Position numbers and translations under genes: made by a program. Source: Apostichopus japonicus (lineage: Eukaryota; Echinodermata; Holothuroidea; Aspidochirotida; Stichopodidae). Taken from it: a stretch of 64,000 nt of DNA. Positions 61,471 to 64,000 of this stretch are shown one piece after another. The stretch's first letter is position 1; each line of letters starts with the position of its first letter. The notes under the pieces were generated by a model. It searched no databases and was not told where the DNA came from. It worked only from the letters and a program-made list of their open reading frames with translations. Location: positions 22,321,611 to 22,385,610 of the forward strand of contig NC_092576.1 in NCBI RefSeq assembly GCF_037975245.1, given 5' to 3'.

Positions 61471-64000
61471 CAGGCCTCGACAAATACAGTCGCCACCTCG
61501 CCAATGGCAAGTAGAATTTTGCATCTGGCAAGCAAAAAATGCACTACACTCTACATTTTGGCGAGTGGCTCATTCGTTCACTGACTTTATAAGATAGGCG
61601 TACTATATGAACTTGTGAGCCAATCAAGAAAGGTCTATTGCCTAATGTTACACATCACATCACATTAGTATTATATTATATATTAGCACCAAGTGCATTT
61701 TTACAAGTAGGTCCTAAGTAACAGCTCTGTTCACCAGCTTGAAACTAATTTCATACTAATCGCTCAAACTAAAGATGCACGATAGGTGTAACCAAAATGG
61801 AAAACAACAAACTTAAAGGCACACTCTCAGCTAGGAAATTGCTAATCTTGTCTCAACGTATTCCCCGATTAAAAAATAAAAACAATGCTGCCCTCTTCTC
61901 ACAGCGGCAACATATTTATTTCTTTAATATGGCATTCTCATCCTTAGCTATAAACAGTATACGCAAATGGGTACCCTTACCGCGAAGGTATCAGGTTTCC
62001 GAGATTCTAATCCGCCGCTCAGTGTTGCGTAACCTATAGGCATACTGTGTAATTGTACTGTGTGCTAGCTATGCGAGTTTCTTGTTATGTATGCAATTTT
62101 TCGATTGGCTATATGGAACAGTGCATATTGTACTGCTGGGAAAAAGCTATAACAGCTCGTAGGAGCAGGTAGTTGTAACGGAAGGAGTCATATGGGCCGT
62201 ATGATCTCGTGCTGCCGATTTTTGTTAGAGAAATTGCTGAAGAAATAAAATGCGAATAGTTTCGTCGTGTAATTCTCTATAAATATGTGACTGAATATGT
62301 GCTGCTTATGTACTTTTATTTGACAAAACGACTTGCTTCTGGCCTAACGTTCTTCCATACTTGAGTTCAAAATAAAATAAAACTGTGAGCAAACAGCTTA
62401 TCCACTAGAGAGCCTGTGTAGAAAAAACACGCACATAATACAGACAGGTTAATGAGCATGGTGAACAGAAAGAGATAGATGTAAGGGGATTAGTAGACAA
62501 GGGATGGAGAGAAGAATGAAAGATAAAAACCAACAGGGAAAGAGGAGAGGTAGGAGATAAACAGTGGAGGGACAAAGAGAGGATTAAGGGAAGGGGTAGG
62601 GAATAAACTGGAGAAGGACAAAGACAGAAAGGTGTGGAGAAAGAAAGGTGTGGAGGAAAAAAGGGGTGGAAAAAGCTATGAGAAGAGGAGTAATGGGGGG
62701 GGGGCAAGGAGGGGAAAAGAAGAAAAGTTAGTCATGTCCTTCCTGAAAGTTGAGCCCATGAGGTTGAATGGTGCGAAGGCGTAGCATCCTCAACCTCTCT
62801 CTGCTGATTCGCACTACCTCAGGACGGCTACCTAAGGATTTAATCCCCTATAGAAACATGTCGTTAATGGTATGTTTGCATAGCTCCCAACTCTTGAGAA
62901 GGCAAATGCTGGTCCATGCCACGAATTGCATCCTGGGGGAGGGGTATATGGGGAGGGGTGTCCCCCTCCCCTTTTGATTTTTTTTGGAATCCTGGTGATG
63001 CCTACATGTAAAATGGTGGCACCTAGAAAGGCTTTTGTCACCCAAAATTTTCTGAGAAATATGCATTTTTTTGTGTGTAACATCAATAAAGTGAATAGTA
63101 GGTGATAATTCATTCTTGTTGTTCGCTGCTCGCCCCAATGAAATGATATATAGCCTAATTTGAGGTTCAAATGATGCTGTAAAGGAGGTTTTATACTCCA
63201 TTATGCTAATTGCTAAAGAAATGATGGTTGCCAAGTCAAAATTAGATGCAATTTTTTTTATGTATACTTGTCAATTACAACGCAGGTTTTTGGGACCCTT
63301 GCGCGGGTCAGCGGGTTTGGGTGTACGAATGCGGGTCCAACCCGCCAATTGCAGGTCAATTGGGAGGTCTGTGGTTGGGAAGGTTAAAGTGTTCTCCAAA
63401 AAAACCCCAAAAGATGAATGACCTTCGGCACAGGGGTAAACTGGAATCCTCCAGCTGCCTTTACTACATTTTACTGCATTACTACAAACATATGGTGGCT
63501 TCCACGGCAACTCTCGACCAGAGTATGCTGTATTGGCCCCAAATAAACCAGATATTCAAATGGTCAAAGTTTTAAAACTGGTTTTATTACCACCTTGAGG
63601 AAATTTACCTCACTGGGACATTCAGGCATCTTATGCTTTCAATTACAATGCATTAGAACAATTTGGAAAGTAAAGACCTCTAGGAACATATTAAATATTC
63701 TAGCAATTATAGCATGCTAAATTGGGGCCAATACTACATAGCCCACCTTGAAAATATCCTGTAACCTACTCTGGATAAACACTATCTAATATGGAAGCAA
63801 TGCTTTGGTTAAAGTATGAATATTGTCACTTAAAGGAAATGCAAGAGAGATAGTGGTTCGTTTTCCCTGCTCATGGTTATTGTAGTTGAACTCAATGTAT
63901 AGAACTGTACAGGTGCAATCAATGTGTTAAAAATAAAAACATGTTACAATACTGACTTACCTAACTTTAGAATAAGCAATACAAACAATAGTAGGGCAGT
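61471..64000. other. No gene recognised
   Basis: The CAGGCCTCGACAAATACAGTCGCCA segment at 61471 looks like a hAT terminus. 62460-62720 is a polypurine, GGAGA-rich stretch. 62930 repeats the GGGGGAGGGG motif of 39225. A donor-like ACTTAC at 63954 might end an exon starting beyond the window, but no phase-compatible frame is provable. Confidence 0.3.

Noticed and set aside
63954-64000. Donor-like ACTTAC near the right edge with a hydrophobic frame
   Set aside because: The exon would start beyond the window, and its phase does not match the 77-bp exon at 59628.
1-64000. CRISPR arrays, operons, phage or plasmid genes
   Set aside because: Nothing of the kind; repeats are eukaryotic transposons, satellites and segmental duplications.
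1-64000. NACHT, TIR, death or kinase domain exons
   Set aside because: No frame on either strand shows Walker A/B or other hallmark motifs; only C-terminal LRR-module exons are supported.

Overview
Eukaryotic, AT-rich, intron- and repeat-dominated DNA. No bacterial-style gene is present. The open frames are short because the real coding sequence is in small exons. Exon style (NLR-type leucine-rich-repeat exons ending in a KEL/KQL motif), a tandem segmental duplication and the repeat types (hAT and Harbinger MITEs, Helentron-like elements with internal tandem repeats, solo LTRs) suggest a marine invertebrate deuterostome. An echinoderm such as a sea cucumber is my best guess; this is an inference, not a database result.

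The main coding content is on the minus strand, as short exons recognised from splice sites, open frame, matching phases and paralogous copies. A conserved C-terminal module recurs: an LRR-type exon (209 or 179 bp, phase 0 to 2), a 77-bp exon ending SRD(V/I)K (phase 2 to 1), a 59 or 65-bp exon ending L(N)xQ(S/T)G(Q/R)W (phase 1 to 0), and a 108-bp terminal exon with a stop. Read from high to low coordinate, one set is 43606 (LRR), 37506 (77 bp), 35143 (65 bp), 24911 (36 bp), 19768 (LRR-like, 179 bp), 18736 (77 bp), 17539 (59 bp) and 12948 (terminal). A second partial set is 59628, 58371 and 54147. A third LRR exon lies at 3937, and its continuation falls off the left edge. No NACHT, TIR, death or other effector-domain exon is visible, so these are C-terminal parts of NLR-like or other LRR genes, or their relics.

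Layout: the left part (1-19250, copy A) and right part (37554-60165, copy B) are two copies of one tandem duplication about 38-41 kb apart, colinear in five blocks and broken by copy-specific insertions. A third duplicated pair is 20615-22140 and 35120-37340. Between A and B (22200-35000) lie Helentron-like elements, an LTR, a minisatellite and long stretches without recognisable genes. The right end (60170-64000) is single-copy or repeat-derived.

Comparing the copies gives clean empty sites for several insertions: a 234-bp Harbinger-type MITE in A (TSD TTA), a solo LTR in B (TSD CTAT), and a 2.3-kb hAT-like insertion in B (TSD CATGACAT). A hAT insertion inside one solo LTR (TSD ATTATACT) is shown by the other LTR copy. 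Other notable items are a 2-kb foldback element built of TTTACCGCGGTAAA-type satellite, a minus-strand chimeric RNA-like sequence starting with the 5' end of U2 snRNA, and a tRNA-like SINE head lying antisense just after the predicted stop codon in both copies.
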